NCBI RefSeq assembly: GCF_029633915.1
Contig: NZ_CP091092.1
Coordinates: 496,001 to 560,000, forward strand
Reading direction: 5' to 3'
Length of the DNA stretch: 64,000 nucleotides
DNA from: Methanomicrobium antiquum
GTDB taxonomy: Archaea > Halobacteriota > Methanomicrobia > Methanomicrobiales > Methanomicrobiaceae
Shown piece by piece: positions 25,863 to 35,700 of this stretch. The stretch's first letter is position 1, and each line of letters begins with the position of its first letter. A program made the translations under genes and the position numbers. The notes under the pieces are model-generated. The model was given only the letters and a program-made list of their open reading frames with translations. It searched no databases and was not told the DNA's origin.

Positions 25863-27068
25863 ATGCCAAGAAATATTGCAGTAGAAAAGCTATTACAGAC
25901 ACCTATTGAAAAGCAGAGGACTGAAATTGTTGAAAGAAAGTGTGTCGGCCACCCTGACAGTCTTGCAGACGGAATTGCAGAGTCTGTTTCAAGAGCCCTT
26001 TCAAAGGCATATCTTGAAGAATGTGATGCCGTTCTTCACCACAATACAGATCAGGGTGAGATTGTTGCTGGCGAATCAATGCCTAAGTTTGGCGGCGGAA
26101 AGGTAACAAGGCCAATTTATGTTCTTTTAACAGGAAGAGCAACAAAAACGTTTGACAATGTCACAATTCCAACAGACTCTATTGCAGTTGAAGCTGCAAG
26201 AAAGTACTTAAAAGAGACACTTCAGTTCCTGAATATGGACAGCGATGTTATTGTTGACTGCAGAATGGGTGTTGGATCATCTGATCTTCGTGATGTCTTT
26301 AAGGCATGTGGAAATAACACGCTTCCACACGCAAACGACACTTCATTTGGTATAGGACATGCACCTTTTAGCGATCTTGAAAGTATTATTCTTGGCGTTA
26401 GCAGTCATATTGACGAGACAGTCAGGCCAAAACATCCTGTTATCGGGACAGATATTAAGATAATGGGTCTTCGTAGTGATGATGATATATCACTCACACT
26501 CTGTGTTCCTATGGTGGATCGTTTCTGCTCTGATATGAGCGATTATGTAGAGGCAGTTGAGTTTATAAAAGAGGATGTCTCAAAGTTTGCATCTTCCAAA
26601 ACCAGCAGAAAAGTAAACGTTTTTGTAAATACAGGAGATCGTGTCTCTGAAAACAGTGTCTTTTTAACAGTTACAGGGACTTCTGCCGAGATGGGTGATG
26701 ACGGCAGTGTCGGTCGTGGAAACCGTTGTAATGGTCTGATTACACCACAGCGTCCGATGAGTATGGAGGCAACATCCGGTAAAAACCCGATTAATCATAT
26801 TGGGAAGATATACAATCTCCTTGCAACTGATATTGCGACAAAGTGTGTCAATGAAGTTGACGGCATAGAAGATTTATACGTCCGTCTTTTATCACAGATA
26901 GGAAAGCCCATTGATCAGCCTTTTGTTGCAAGTGCACAGTTTATATCAGACGGCACCTGTGATGACGCAAAAATAGAAAAAGAGATAAACGCATTACTCG
27001 ACGATTCACTTGAAAACATCAGTGAAATAACCCGGAGAGTCATTCGTGGCGAATTAAAAACTTTCTGA
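25863..27068 (+). CDS. metK: S-adenosylmethionine synthetase (archaeal type)
   Basis: A 401-residue methionine adenosyltransferase of the archaeal family, which shares little sequence with bacterial Met[19 protein letters not shown] at the start and [20 protein letters not shown] are diagnostic. It supplies AdoMet, which Mmp10 and the radical SAM/SPASM enzyme in this window consume. It has its own promoter in the 206-base gap upstream and is followed by a perfect hairpin with T-tract. Confidence 0.96.
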   Translation: MPRNIAVEKLLQTPIEKQRTEIVERKCVGHPDSLADGIAESVSRALSKAYLEECDAVLHHNTDQGEIVAGESMPKFGGGKVTRPIYVLLTGRATKTFDNVTIPTDSIAVEAARKYLKETLQFLNMDSDVIVDCRMGVGSSDLRDVFKACGNNTLPHANDTSFGIGHAPFSDLESIILGVSSHIDETVRPKHPVIGTDIKIMGLRSDDDISLTLCVPMVDRFCSDMSDYVEAVEFIKEDVSKFASSKTSRKVNVFVNTGDRVSENSVFLTVTGTSAEMGDDGSVGRGNRCNGLITPQRPMSMEATSGKNPINHIGKIYNLLATDIATKCVNEVDGIEDLYVRLLSQIGKPIDQPFVASAQFISDGTCDDAKIEKEINALLDDSLENISEITRRVIRGELKTF

Positions 27069-27119
27069 TTCAATAGGTTATTCAGGCTTTGAAGGTTGTC
27101 TGATAAAAAAAATTGCGTT

Positions 27120-27146
27120 CATGAAATTAATTTCATGGATGTTTTT
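27120..27146 (+). terminator. palindromic CATGAAAT hairpin after metK
   Basis: CATGAAAT (27120-27127), TA, ATTTCATG (27130-27137), then GATG and five T. Perfect eight-base arms, 51 bases after the metK stop. Same family as the elements flanking rpl10e. Confidence 0.7.
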
Positions 27147-27424
27147 ATTACAACAGACAGATTTTACTTCAAAATTATATTTTATAATTTATAGTTCATG
27201 ATTTTACTTGATTTAATTTGATGTAAATTCATGATTGAACATTTCTTCATTGCTTTTAAGACAAAAATTGTGTAAATAAAAATGCGTAAATAAAATTGTG
27301 TAAATAAGCTTCATTTTAAATCGCACACTAAGTCTAAGGGTTATTAATGTTTATTATAGTCCTGTGGTTTTCTTTTCAAATAAACCTCTGATACACTTAT
27401 TTTTAGAATTCTTCCAGAACCTGT

Positions 27425-27467
27425 TACAAAACATTTACAGAACATTTACAAAACATTTACAGAACTT
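27425..27467. repeat. 11-base tandem repeat, four copies
   Basis: Units of TACAAAACATT alternating with TACAGAACATT. In the gap before hisG. Confidence 0.75.
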
Positions 27468-27648
27468 TTGGTAAATTCTAAAAAAATTAACGCTAAAATA
27501 AATTACTCTGAAAATAATTGCCTAAAAATAATTCACCTCCTAATAAATTACTCTGAAAACAATTACTCTAAAAAAATACTAAAAAAAATACAACCAAAAA
27601 AAATAACAAATGTCTTTTTAATGTAATACAAAATACTCTTTAGATTAA

Positions 27649-28533
27649 ATGAGTCCGAATACAAAAGTCCGTAATGTCTTAAGGCTTGCAATACCAAACA
27701 AAGGCCGGATTGCCGATCCGATAATAGAACTTGTTGAGGCGGGAGGCTTAAAGCTTGAGAACAGCAGGACAAGAAAACTTATTACAAAAACATCTGATTC
27801 AGAGATAGAGGTTCTTTTTGCAAGGCCGATTGACATTCCTGAATATGTTGCAAACGGTGCGGCAGATATAGGCATAACAGGGCGTGACATGGTCCTGGAG
27901 CGTGGTTCTGATGTGGAAGAAATTTTAGATCTTAAGTCCGGAAATGCAAGGCTTGTTCTGGCAGTCCCTGAGGATTCAGGAATAAAGAGTGCAAGTGACT
28001 TAAACGGACTTCGGGTTGCAACCGAATTTCCGGGCATTTGTGAGAAGTATTTTAATGAGCAGAATATTTCAGTATCACTTGTTCCTGTCGGCGGGGCTTG
28101 CGAGGCCGCACCATATCTTGGAATAGCAGATGCTGTGGTAGATCTTACAAGTTCAGGAACGACTCTTGCAACCAATAATTTAATAATTATTGACGAAATT
28201 CTCAATTCAACAACAATTCTGATAGGAAATAAAAATTCAAAAGTTAAATTCTCTGAAAAAATTGAGGAGTTCTGCACAGCAATTGACAGCGTAATCCGTG
28301 CACGCGGCCAGCGTTATCTCATGATGAATGTCGAACGAAAATGCCTTGACAGAGTAAGAGATGTTCTTCCGGGGCTTTCAGGTCCGACTGTAATGGATGT
28401 TGTATCATCAGACAATATGGTTGCTGTACATGCGGTTGTATCAGAGGATCATCTCTATTCCTTAGTCAGCACTTTAAAGCGTGCAGGTGCAAAAGACATA
28501 CTTGTAGTGCCTATTGAAAGGATGATAAGGTAA
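27649..28533 (+). CDS. hisG: ATP phosphoribosyltransferase (long form)
   Basis: A 294-residue HisG, first step of histidine synthesis (PRPP plus ATP). [14 protein letters not shown] starts the catalytic domain; [18 protein letters not shown] binds PRPP. The C-terminal 75 residues are the regulatory ACT-like domain of the long form, which is normally inhibited by histidine and does not need HisZ. It opens the operon hisG-hisA-hisB. Confidence 0.96.
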   Translation: MSPNTKVRNVLRLAIPNKGRIADPIIELVEAGGLKLENSRTRKLITKTSDSEIEVLFARPIDIPEYVANGAADIGITGRDMVLERGSDVEEILDLKSGNARLVLAVPEDSGIKSASDLNGLRVATEFPGICEKYFNEQNISVSLVPVGGACEAAPYLGIADAVVDLTSSGTTLATNNLIIIDEILNSTTILIGNKNSKVKFSEKIEEFCTAIDSVIRARGQRYLMMNVERKCLDRVRDVLPGLSGPTVMDVVSSDNMVAVHAVVSEDHLYSLVSTLKRAGAKDILVVPIERMIR

Positions 28534-28538
28534 GGCAT

Positions 28539-29249
28539 ATGAGAGTTTTTCCGGCAGTTGATATCCTTGACGGCAGATGCGTTCAGCTCGTGCAGGGAAA
28601 ACGTGAAAATAAAACGGAATACGGAAGTCCGCTTGACAATGCAAAAAGATGGATAGATGAAGGTGCAGATGCACTTCATGTCATAAACCTTGACGGGGCA
28701 TTTGAAGGCAGTCTGAAAAATGCAGGTCTGATAAAAGAGCTTATTTTGGAGACCGGCGTTTTTGTTCAGCTTGGCGGAGGAATCCGAAGTGTTGAGGATG
28801 CCGCAGGCTGGCTTGATGCCGGAGTTGACAGGGTTATTCTTGGAACACTTGCAATAGAAGAGCCGGAATCTGTTAAATTTTTATCAGAGGAATATGGACG
28901 TGAGGCAATAGTTGCCGGCGTTGATGCAAAGGCTGGCCAGGTTGTTGTAAGAGGTTGGGAGAAGTCTGCCGGCGATTATATCGAATGGGCCAAAAAATTT
29001 GAGATGCTTGGTGCAGGTTCACTTCTTTTTACAAACGTTGATGTAGAGGGTCTTCAGAGAGGAATCAGTATTGATCCTGTAAAAAGACTGGTTGAGAGTA
29101 CGTCTATTTCTGTGATTGCCGCAGGAGGCATTTCAAGCCCTTCAGATGTCGCAACACTAAAGAACACAGGTGTTGATGGTATAGTGTTGGGATCAGCGCT
29201 TTACAGCGGGAGAATAGCCCTTAAGGATGCACTGGAGATTTGTATATGA
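28539..29249 (+). CDS. hisA: phosphoribosylformimino-AICAR ribotide isomerase
   Basis: A 236-residue TIM barrel. [17 protein letters not shown] has the first catalytic Asp; LGGGIRS, GVDAKAG and FTNVDVEG are typical, the last with the second catalytic Asp. Five bases after hisG; the end overlaps the hisB start (ATGA). Confidence 0.95.
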   Translation: MRVFPAVDILDGRCVQLVQGKRENKTEYGSPLDNAKRWIDEGADALHVINLDGAFEGSLKNAGLIKELILETGVFVQLGGGIRSVEDAAGWLDAGVDRVILGTLAIEEPESVKFLSEEYGREAIVAGVDAKAGQVVVRGWEKSAGDYIEWAKKFEMLGAGSLLFTNVDVEGLQRGISIDPVKRLVESTSISVIAAGGISSPSDVATLKNTGVDGIVLGSALYSGRIALKDALEICI

Positions 29250-29818
29250 GAAGTTGTGAGATTACAAGAGATACAAAAGAGACTGCAGTTAAGCTGAGCA
29301 TATCACTTGACGGCACAGGTATTGTTGAAGCTGATACAGGCATTCCATTTTTTGATCATATGCTTTCAGCTTTCGGGCGTCATGGCGGATTTGATCTGAA
29401 AGTAAATGTGAAAGGCGATCTTTTAGTGGATTATCACCACACAATAGAGGATGTCGGAATAGTTCTTGGGCAGGCGGTTTTGGAAGCTCTTGGGGATATG
29501 AAGGGAATTGAGAGGTTTGCACACATTGCCGTTCCAATGGACGAGGCAATTTCGTATGTAACATTGGATATCAGCAAAAGGCCTTATCTTGTAATGAACG
29601 GTGAATTTTTAGGAGGGCTTCCTTTCCCTGACACTCTTGTAGAGCACTTTTTCTATAGCTTTTGCACCAATGCCAAAATAACTGCTCACCTGTCATTTTC
29701 AGGAAGAGACTCACATCACATGTGTGAGGCGCTTTTTAAGGCATTTGGAGTTGCTTTAAAGACTGCGTCAAGGGTTGATTCAAACAAAGGCATCCCAAGT
29801 ACAAAAGGCGTTTTGTAA
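29246..29818 (+). CDS. hisB: imidazoleglycerol-phosphate dehydratase
   Basis: About 190 residues, the dehydratase of histidine synthesis. The two metal-binding histidine motifs [14 protein letters not shown] plus [10 protein letters not shown], and the later [15 protein letters not shown], are intact. I choose ATG 29246, which overlaps the hisA stop as ATGA, over the TTG six bases upstream. Confidence 0.95.
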   Translation: MRSCEITRDTKETAVKLSISLDGTGIVEADTGIPFFDHMLSAFGRHGGFDLKVNVKGDLLVDYHHTIEDVGIVLGQAVLEALGDMKGIERFAHIAVPMDEAISYVTLDISKRPYLVMNGEFLGGLPFPDTLVEHFFYSFCTNAKITAHLSFSGRDSHHMCEALFKAFGVALKTASRVDSNKGIPSTKGVL

Positions 29819-29982
29819 GACGGGAATTTTGTAAGAAAGGTATTTTGTGAGAAAGCTACTTTGTGAGGCATTAAATATGCAGTCCGCAGGCACTTGCAGA
29901 AAGCAAAAAAAGCCTTAATAACCTCAAAATTCTCAAAATCCTCAAAAACCAATTTAATAATTTAGGTTTTCCAAATTACAGG

Positions 29983-30030
29983 TTTAGCTTAGTAAAGATT
30001 TAGCTTAGTAAAGATTTAGCTCAGTAAAGA
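29983..30030. repeat. 16-base tandem repeat, three copies
   Basis: Three copies of TTTAGCTTAGTAAAGA, the third with a single change (CTCAG). Confidence 0.85.
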
Positions 30031-30267
30031 TTTCAAAATTGAAATTTCAAAGAGAAGTGTTGTAAAAAGAAGCGAAAATTACACACAGAAAAACGATTTT
30101 TATGTAAATCCAACCTGATAAAATATCTGAAAAAATTCCTTTTTTAAAAGATTCTGGCTTTTAATATAATTCCTTTTTAATTTTGTTTGATTTAATTTCC
30201 GGGATTAATTTTTTAAAACGTTTAAAATCTTTAAAACTTTTTTAACTTTTAAATTAATCTTTAAATT

Positions 30268-30331
30268 TACATGAAAGTTATTTTTTAACTTAAATGAAAA
30301 AGTGCATGAATTATAATTTAATGAACGTTTT
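30268..30331 (+). repeat. two-hairpin intergenic element, copy C (degraded)
   Basis: Same order as copies A and B: TACATGAAAGTTA...TAACTT, then GCATGAATTATAATTTAATG, then AACGTTTTA. Hairpin 1 is intact (AAGTTA/TAACTT); hairpin 2 has lost pairs. Confidence 0.65.
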
Positions 30332-30364
30332 ATGAATTTTTTTTGAATTTTTGTTGTAATTTAC

Positions 30365-30393
30365 CATGAAAAATATGTTTCATGAACGTTTTT
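30365..30393 (+). terminator. CATGAAA hairpin with T-tract near the histone 3' end
   Basis: CATGAAA (30365-30371) pairs with TTTCATG (30378-30384), then AACG and five T. It lies just beyond the histone stop on the convergent side; on the plus strand it could end the his transcript. Confidence 0.6.
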
Positions 30394-30409
30394 ATAAAAG
30401 GAGAAGTGT

Positions 30410-30616
30410 TCAGGCGTTTACCGCCATATCAACATCTTCCTTCTTGATTGTCTTTCTGCCAGCGTGAAGAGCGTACTTGCTTGCCTCTTTTGTGAGTTTT
30501 GCAATGTAGTCTTCTGATGCGTCAACAATAGCCTGAGCAGCATCGCTGCCTACTCTCTCTGCACCATTCTTCTTTGCAATCCTTACGACTGCTGCAATTG
30601 GTAGATCATTTGCCAT
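30410..30616 (-). CDS. archaeal histone
   Basis: A 68-residue HMf-type histone, essentially one histone fold: MANDLPIAAVVRIAKKNGAE, AAQAIVDASEDYIAKL and AGRKTIKKEDVDMAV. It forms dimers that wrap DNA. I choose ATG 30616 because GAGGTGG lies just upstream at about 30625-30631; the frame extends 13 codons further but those residues do not belong to the family. Confidence 0.95.
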   Translation of the reverse strand: MANDLPIAAVVRIAKKNGAERVGSDAAQAIVDASEDYIAKLTKEASKYALHAGRKTIKKEDVDMAVNA

Positions 30617-30808
30617 TTTTAATTCCACCTCAAATGAAAGTATATCGGTGAGCATAAATACTTTTTGGGGAATTAGACCATTTTTACCTTTGAAAAGTCA
30701 TATCTGGGTGTTTGTACCTTTTTTTTTTAATTATCTCATCTTAAAACAAAAATTCAAACAAATGGTTTTTAGCGCTCCAATATCAATAATAGGTTCTATA
30801 TGTCGTTT

Positions 30809-31552
30809 TTATTTTTTTACCAAAGAAATGGCGAGCAAAACCGCATTTGAATAATCAATGCCGGCGCGCGATGTATCTACGAAGATTTTGCCTATATTTA
30901 GCACGGGTGCTCCATGTGCATCACCACCTCCAAGAAGGCATAAGGTTCTAAAAATAAGGTTGCCTGAAATGCCGTCCGGAGCTATTATTATCCCGTGATT
31001 TAAGACAGCATCTTCGATTAATATCTCACAGTTGTCAGAGCCTGTAAGCTCTGATATTCTTTCAGCATCGCTGATAGTTTTATCAACAATTTTGTGCCTT
31101 CCGATATCTCCGAAGCGTCCGCCTGAAAGAACAGCAACCGAATTATTTAATCCAATTTTATCAGCGAGAGGTTTTGCCTCCCTGATAAACTCTATTTTTT
31201 CATCAACACTCCAGCCTTCATCAACTCCGACAGGTGCTAAAAGAAATTTTTTGTTGTCTGCAGTCTGAAGAATAGCCACACGTCTTAATTTGTTAGTTCC
31301 TGCTCTTTTCTTCAGGGCTTTCATGGTTTTGTTGGACGGAAGAGTTCCCCTTACAGCGGCATCAATTTCACCGTTGAAAAGTGCATCAACGAGCCTTATT
31401 TCCGGTTCTTCTGATATGTCGTAATGAATCCAGTCTAAAGGCTCATCTAAAACATCTTTTAAAAAAAGAACGTATTCTGCTTTATCCTTAATTTTTTCAA
31501 GGCTCTTTTGAATTTTGGCAGGATCAGCCCCGCAGCCAATGCCGATTTTCAT
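30809..31552 (-). CDS. mtxX: methanogenesis marker protein 4 (MtxX)
   Basis: A 247-residue protein of the MtxX/methanogenesis marker 4 family, related to phosphotransacetylases and described as methyltransferase-associated; its reaction is not established. Typical features are [32 protein letters not shown] and [12 protein letters not shown]. It is found only in methanogens. It follows marker protein 2 in the same direction with 148 bases between, which include a perfect palindrome. Confidence 0.9.
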   Translation of the reverse strand: MKIGIGCGADPAKIQKSLEKIKDKAEYVLFLKDVLDEPLDWIHYDISEEPEIRLVDALFNGEIDAAVRGTLPSNKTMKALKKRAGTNKLRRVAILQTADNKKFLLAPVGVDEGWSVDEKIEFIREAKPLADKIGLNNSVAVLSGGRFGDIGRHKIVDKTISDAERISELTGSDNCEILIEDAVLNHGIIIAPDGISGNLIFRTLCLLGGGDAHGAPVLNIGKIFVDTSRAGIDYSNAVLLAISLVKK

Positions 31553-31673
31553 AATATCGCGCCGGAAAATTTTGATGAATTCTTTATTGATTATATTTGT
31601 TGAATTTTTTTAATCATGAATGCTGATATGAATCTTTACATTAAAATTCGGTTGTGATATAAAATAAAAGTTG

Positions 31674-31699
31674 CATGAAACAATTGTTTCATGAACATT
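31674..31699. repeat. perfect 20-base palindrome at the 3' end of marker protein 2
   Basis: CATGAAAC (31674-31681), AATT, GTTTCATG (31686-31693), then AACATTTT. It is symmetric throughout and can fold on either strand. Both neighbouring genes are on the minus strand, where the element lies immediately after the stop codon; T-rich sequence follows on that strand too. Confidence 0.7.
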
Positions 31700-31700
31700 T

Positions 31701-32690
31701 TCAGTCAAAAAGGCCCATTATCCCTTCTTTTCTCAGATCAAATACCGAAGATTCCTTATCGTTGTATTTTATTGAAAGATGGCGGGTGTCGTTTACAACT
31801 CCTATTTCTGAAGCAGTAATTCCGACATTATTAAACATTGATATAACTTCGGCTACATTCTCCTCTTTTGCAGTGACAATAAAACCCATTCCCGGATACA
31901 TCCTGACCCACTGTGAAAATGTGATTCCAAGCGAGAAAAGATCAGGTCTCGGAATCTTTGAAAGTTCAATCTCCGCACCTGCTTCGCTTGACTCAAGAAG
32001 CATCCCAAGTGTTCCGATAACTCCCGGATTGCTTATGTCCTTTCCGGCCGTTAAAAGATGCTTTGCACCGAATTTTTGCATGACATTAATCTGGTCTCTC
32101 ACCTCTTGTGCACTTCTAAGAGTTGCAGAATCCCAGTTAAGAGCACATGAAGGATGAATCCTTCCGTTTAAGTCAATTGCCGCAATAACTCTGTCACTGG
32201 CCTTTGCTGTGTGGGAAAATATAGCATCCTCAATTTTTACAATTCCCATAATTGCAACATCTATTGCTGAAAATTCAGAATCGGGATGAAGATGCCCGCC
32301 TACAACAGGAACATTAAACTTTTTTGATGCATCCGCCATTCCGCGTAAGACTTCATGGCATACCTTTTCGTTCTGGATTGAGAGTATATCGACCATTGCA
32401 AGAGGTCTTCCGCCCATAGCTGCTATATCATGAACATTTACCAAAACTGAGCAGAATCCTGCCCAGTATGGATCTGCTTCCATGAGCATACTCCATATAC
32501 CGTCGGCTGCCAGAAGGATTCCATCATCATTATTTTTTATTAGTGCGGCATCCTCTCCAAATGAAACTAAAACATCATCTGAATCAAGCTTTAAGCAGTG
32601 GATAATCTCACCTATTGCATGTTTCCTCCTGACGCCTGCATATTCTCTGACTGCTTTTGCAATCGATTCTGTGGAACAGTTGTTCTCCAC
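31701..32690 (-). CDS. methanogenesis marker protein 2 (AIR synthase-like)
   Basis: A 329-residue protein of the PurM/SelD/HypE superfamily assigned to methanogenesis marker 2. The ATP-binding N-terminal domain has GEDAALI and NVHDIAAMGGRPLAMVDI; VGGHLHPD and GKDISNPGVIGTLGML mark the family. The conserved occurrence in methanogens suggests a maturation role, but the substrate is unknown. GTG is used as start. It is divergent from rfcL and precedes mtxX. Confidence 0.9.
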   Translation of the reverse strand: MENNCSTESIAKAVREYAGVRRKHAIGEIIHCLKLDSDDVLVSFGEDAALIKNNDDGILLAADGIWSMLMEADPYWAGFCSVLVNVHDIAAMGGRPLAMVDILSIQNEKVCHEVLRGMADASKKFNVPVVGGHLHPDSEFSAIDVAIMGIVKIEDAIFSHTAKASDRVIAAIDLNGRIHPSCALNWDSATLRSAQEVRDQINVMQKFGAKHLLTAGKDISNPGVIGTLGMLLESSEAGAEIELSKIPRPDLFSLGITFSQWVRMYPGMGFIVTAKEENVAEVISMFNNVGITASEIGVVNDTRHLSIKYNDKESSVFDLRKEGIMGLFD

Positions 32691-33073
32691 AATAACACCA
32701 ACTAAACTACTTTTTTGGTTTTGTATACAATAAAATATAATCTGCTATTTTGATTTTATCATTTTGGCATTAAACTGTTTTCAAATTAATACAATTTTTT
32801 CATGACGAAAAAAGAGGCATTATGAAAATTTGTAATTCAGAGAATTCCTATGTTATTATGGCTGTTCTTCATAAGCCTGGTTTCAGAACGTTTCTTTTTC
32901 GAAAATCCAAGGCTTATTGTGGTTTTTCAAAGCCTCTGATATGAGATGTATATTAGATCTTTGTATCATAAAATATGTTTAATCAATTATGAATTCTTTT
33001 ACGAATTCTTTTCATCAGTTACAGATACCGCTTAATTAAATTAGATATGAAATCAATAAATTAGTATAACCGC
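32691..33073. other. 383-base divergent region between marker 2 and rfcL
   Basis: Apart from the small ORF at 32822 it is AT-rich, with promoter-like sequence for rfcL near 33030-33060 and for the minus-strand gene near 32720-32745 (TATACAATAAAATATAA region). Confidence 0.45.
32822..32944 (+). CDS. possible 40-residue small protein
   Basis: An ORF of 40 codons in the gap between marker 2 and rfcL. AGAGG lies five bases before the ATG. The protein is basic, starts MKICNSENSYVI and contains KPGFRTFLFRKSK and two cysteines (4 and 33). I recognise no family. It may be noise; the ribosome-site spacing is what makes it worth recording. Confidence 0.2.
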   Translation: MKICNSENSYVIMAVLHKPGFRTFLFRKSKAYCGFSKPLI

Positions 33074-34579
33074 ATGCATGACTGGGTAGAGAAATACAGG
33101 CCGGAATCCTTAGGCGATATTGTTGGAAATCAGCAGGCAATTCGGCAGATGATGGAGTGGGCAAAAAACTGGAAAACAGGCACCCCTCCGCTTCTTTTAT
33201 ACGGAAAGCCGGGAATTGGTAAGACTTCTTCAGCCTATGCTCTGGCAAATGACATGAACTGGGAGGTCGTTGAGCTAAATGCAAGTGATCATCGAACAAA
33301 AGGCATAATTGAAAGGATTGCAGGCTCTACTGCAACCACAATGAGCCTTTTGGGATCTTCTCGGAAGCTTCTTTTGCTTGACGAGGCGGACAATCTGCAC
33401 GGGACAGCAGACAGGGGAGGAGCGCGTGCAATAATTGATGTAATCAAAAATTCGCGTCAGCCGATAATCATGATTGCAAATGACCTTTACGGGGTTGCAA
33501 AAGAGTTAAAGGCATTATGTGAGCCTGTTCAGTTCCGGGCGCTTCAGACTGCAACCATAATAAAACATTTACGATATATCTGTTCAGCGGAAAAAAAGTC
33601 CTGCAGTGATGAGGCCCTAAAAGAAATATCCGAGAGCTCCTCAGGGGATATGAGATCAGCTGTCAATATGCTCTATGCCGCAGGAACAGGAATTGACAAT
33701 CTGACTCTTGACAATGTGAGCACCGCAAAAAAAGATGAACGTGCAACAATCTTTGAGCTTGTCGGTGCTGTTTTGAAAGGAAAGGATGACAGGCGTTTAA
33801 TGGAGATGTCGTATGAGCTTTCAGACACTCCTGATACAATTATCCAGTGGATTGAAAAGTCACTCTCCCAGATAAAAGATATAAAAAACCGTGCTGAAGC
33901 ATACCGGTATCTCTCCTATGCAGACGATTATATTGGAAAAACCTACAAGAGGCAGTATTACACGCTATGGAGATATGCAACCGCAGTTATGATTCTTGGA
34001 ACAGCACAGGCGGCAGATGGAGCAGGTGTTTCAGACAGAATCATGCCTCCTTCAAGGTGGGGCAGGATGTCTGGTGCGAGAAGGCAAAAAGCACTCCGTC
34101 AGTCTGTTTTAAACCGGCTTTCATCCGGTTATCATATTCCTGAAGATACGCTTAGGGATGAATACTTAAAATCAGTCTCTGTTCTTGCATCAAAAAACCC
34201 TCTTGCTTTTGCAAAAGAGTTTTCACTAGACAAGGATGAGCTTGACTTTTTGATTCACGACAAGGCTGTCTCGTCTGAAGTTATAAAAACCATAAAAAAA
34301 GAAATAAAAGAGCTTGAAAAAAAGGAGAAGGTGACAAAAAAGAAGGCAAACGGCAATAAAAATAAAGCCTCTCCTTCAGGTGAATCTGATGCATCAGATG
34401 CATCCAAAGATGCTACATCTTCGATAAAAAATCCCAAATCAACATTTTTATCAGATTATAACGGGGATGAAAAATCCTCTGAAAGGGAAGATTTGGATAA
34501 TAAGAAAGTTGATGAATCCTCTGAGAAATCATCAGAAAAAAAGGTTTCTCCTTCACAGTCAACCCTTTTTTCATTTTAA
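33074..34579 (+). CDS. rfcL: replication factor C large subunit
   Basis: A 501-residue clamp-loader subunit that with RfcS loads PCNA onto DNA. MHDWVEKYRPESLGDIVGN, Walker A GKPGIGKTSS, Walker B LLLDEADNLHG and the sensor regions are typical. After about residue 410 comes a Lys/Ser/Glu/Asp-rich low-complexity tail that ends in the PCNA-interacting motif QSTLFSF. Length and tail fit archaeal RfcL. Confidence 0.96.
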   Translation: MHDWVEKYRPESLGDIVGNQQAIRQMMEWAKNWKTGTPPLLLYGKPGIGKTSSAYALANDMNWEVVELNASDHRTKGIIERIAGSTATTMSLLGSSRKLLLLDEADNLHGTADRGGARAIIDVIKNSRQPIIMIANDLYGVAKELKALCEPVQFRALQTATIIKHLRYICSAEKKSCSDEALKEISESSSGDMRSAVNMLYAAGTGIDNLTLDNVSTAKKDERATIFELVGAVLKGKDDRRLMEMSYELSDTPDTIIQWIEKSLSQIKDIKNRAEAYRYLSYADDYIGKTYKRQYYTLWRYATAVMILGTAQAADGAGVSDRIMPPSRWGRMSGARRQKALRQSVLNRLSSGYHIPEDTLRDEYLKSVSVLASKNPLAFAKEFSLDKDELDFLIHDKAVSSEVIKTIKKEIKELEKKEKVTKKKANGNKNKASPSGESDASDASKDATSSIKNPKSTFLSDYNGDEKSSEREDLDNKKVDESSEKSSEKKVSPSQSTLFSF

Positions 34580-34619
34580 AATAGTTTTTCTTTTTGAGTG
34601 AATTTTTATAATTATAATT

Positions 34620-35030
34620 TTAGCGCGGTGGTTTGTAGTATCTGTGGAGTATGACTCCGCAGTCAATTAATTCTCCGCCGTCTTTGTATATTTCATTTCC
34701 AAGATGATATACTAAAAGTTCACATTCGGCTTTTTTTGCAATCTCTATTAATGCCGGCATCATTTCAACTCCGGGTCTTATTGAGTATATCAGGTCGGCA
34801 TCAGTGTATAAGGAAATATCCGGGCTGAAAATGTCATCTGTCCTGTATGAAATACTTGTGAGATCTGGATTTTTCTTTATATCCGAAGCTTTAATGAGAT
34901 ATCCTTCGTGATGCAGTTTTTCTGCTACATAGAAATTTTTTCCAATTCCGATTTCAATTATTTTGGTAGTTTTTGGATATTTTTTCAGATGGGAAAAAAT
35001 TTTTTCTTCAATACCCTTATGATTCTCCAT
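34620..35030 (-). CDS. UPF0146 family protein (small methyltransferase-like)
   Basis: A 136-residue protein of the UPF0146 family. IIEIGIGKNFYVAEKL resembles a Rossmann SAM-binding motif and IYSIRPGVEMMPALIEIA is the family signature. Function unknown. The frame runs 55 codons further upstream, but that part overlaps the divergent archaemetzincin gene; ATG 35030 gives the family N-terminus. The two start codons are 18 bases apart, so the genes share a very short promoter region. Confidence 0.85.
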   Translation of the reverse strand: MENHKGIEEKIFSHLKKYPKTTKIIEIGIGKNFYVAEKLHHEGYLIKASDIKKNPDLTSISYRTDDIFSPDISLYTDADLIYSIRPGVEMMPALIEIAKKAECELLVYHLGNEIYKDGGELIDCGVILHRYYKPPR

Positions 35031-35048
35031 TGCTAATATTATTCTTAA

Positions 35049-35591
35049 ATGAGTATCCTTATTTTTTGGGATAATGACGTCTCGATGGGAATAATGCATC
35101 CGGTTGCAAGGATGATATCTGATATAATTGATATGCCGGTTTTTGCTGAAGAAAATCCTGTAATGCTTAGAGGATATGACCGCTCGCGAAATCAAAATGA
35201 TGCAAGCAGAATACTTGGTGATATGCAGGATGTATATACACGCAGGATGGGATGCGCTGATTCGATTTTAATTGTTACAGGAAAAGATCTTTTTATTCGT
35301 GGAAGGGACTTTGTATTTGGTCTTGCAAGGCCTGGTGTTAATGTGTCAATTGTATCTGCGGCAAGGCTTATGAACAGCTGGTACGGACGGGCAGACAGGG
35401 ATGAGGATTTAATGGACAGGATTGTAAAAGAAGGCACACATGAGCTTTGCCACTGCATGGGGCTTGACCATTGTGATAATCCGGAATGCATCATGTATTA
35501 TCCGCAGACACTGGATGAGCTTGACAGGAAAAAAAAGATGTTATGCCCCAAATGCAGAGAGAATTTAAATATTTACAAGTTTTCTGAATAA
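35049..35591 (+). CDS. amzA: archaemetzincin, zinc metallopeptidase
   Basis: A 180-residue archaemetzincin. The metzincin motif HELCHCMGLDHC (His131, Glu132, His135, His141) is intact, followed by the CIMYY Met-turn and by the extra zinc site CPKC near residue 166. The physiological substrate is not known. Start codons of this gene and the UPF0146 gene are 18 bases apart and divergent. Confidence 0.95.
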   Translation: MSILIFWDNDVSMGIMHPVARMISDIIDMPVFAEENPVMLRGYDRSRNQNDASRILGDMQDVYTRRMGCADSILIVTGKDLFIRGRDFVFGLARPGVNVSIVSAARLMNSWYGRADRDEDLMDRIVKEGTHELCHCMGLDHCDNPECIMYYPQTLDELDRKKKMLCPKCRENLNIYKFSE

Positions 35592-35700
35592 CTGATGATG
35601 GGAAAAATTAATATCTGCAATTTATGATCATTTCGATTATAATTAATTAATAGAAAGGACAAACATTTTTAAAATAAAATATTGCTCTTTGGTATTTGCA

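Larger units (their letters stand above)
27069..27648. other. 580-base intergenic region between metK and hisG
   Basis: Holds the terminator-like hairpin at 27120, a three-copy GTGTAAATAAAA-type repeat at 27268-27309, a four-copy 11-base repeat at 27425-27467, and degenerate AATTACTCTGAAAATAATT-type repeats at 27495-27575. The hisG promoter is probably near 27610-27640. No coding frame recognised. Confidence 0.55.
29819..30409. other. 591-base region between convergent hisB and histone genes
   Basis: No coding frame recognised. Contents: a short TTTTGTAAGA/TTTTGTGAGA repeat at 29827-29865, the 16-base tandem repeat at 29983-30030, an AT-rich stretch, a degraded two-hairpin element at 30268-30331 and a perfect single hairpin at 30365-30393. 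Confidence 0.5.

Noticed and set aside
34620-35195. 191-residue version of the UPF0146 protein
   Set aside because: The first 55 residues overlap the divergent archaemetzincin gene and do not look like the family; ATG 35030 is the natural start.
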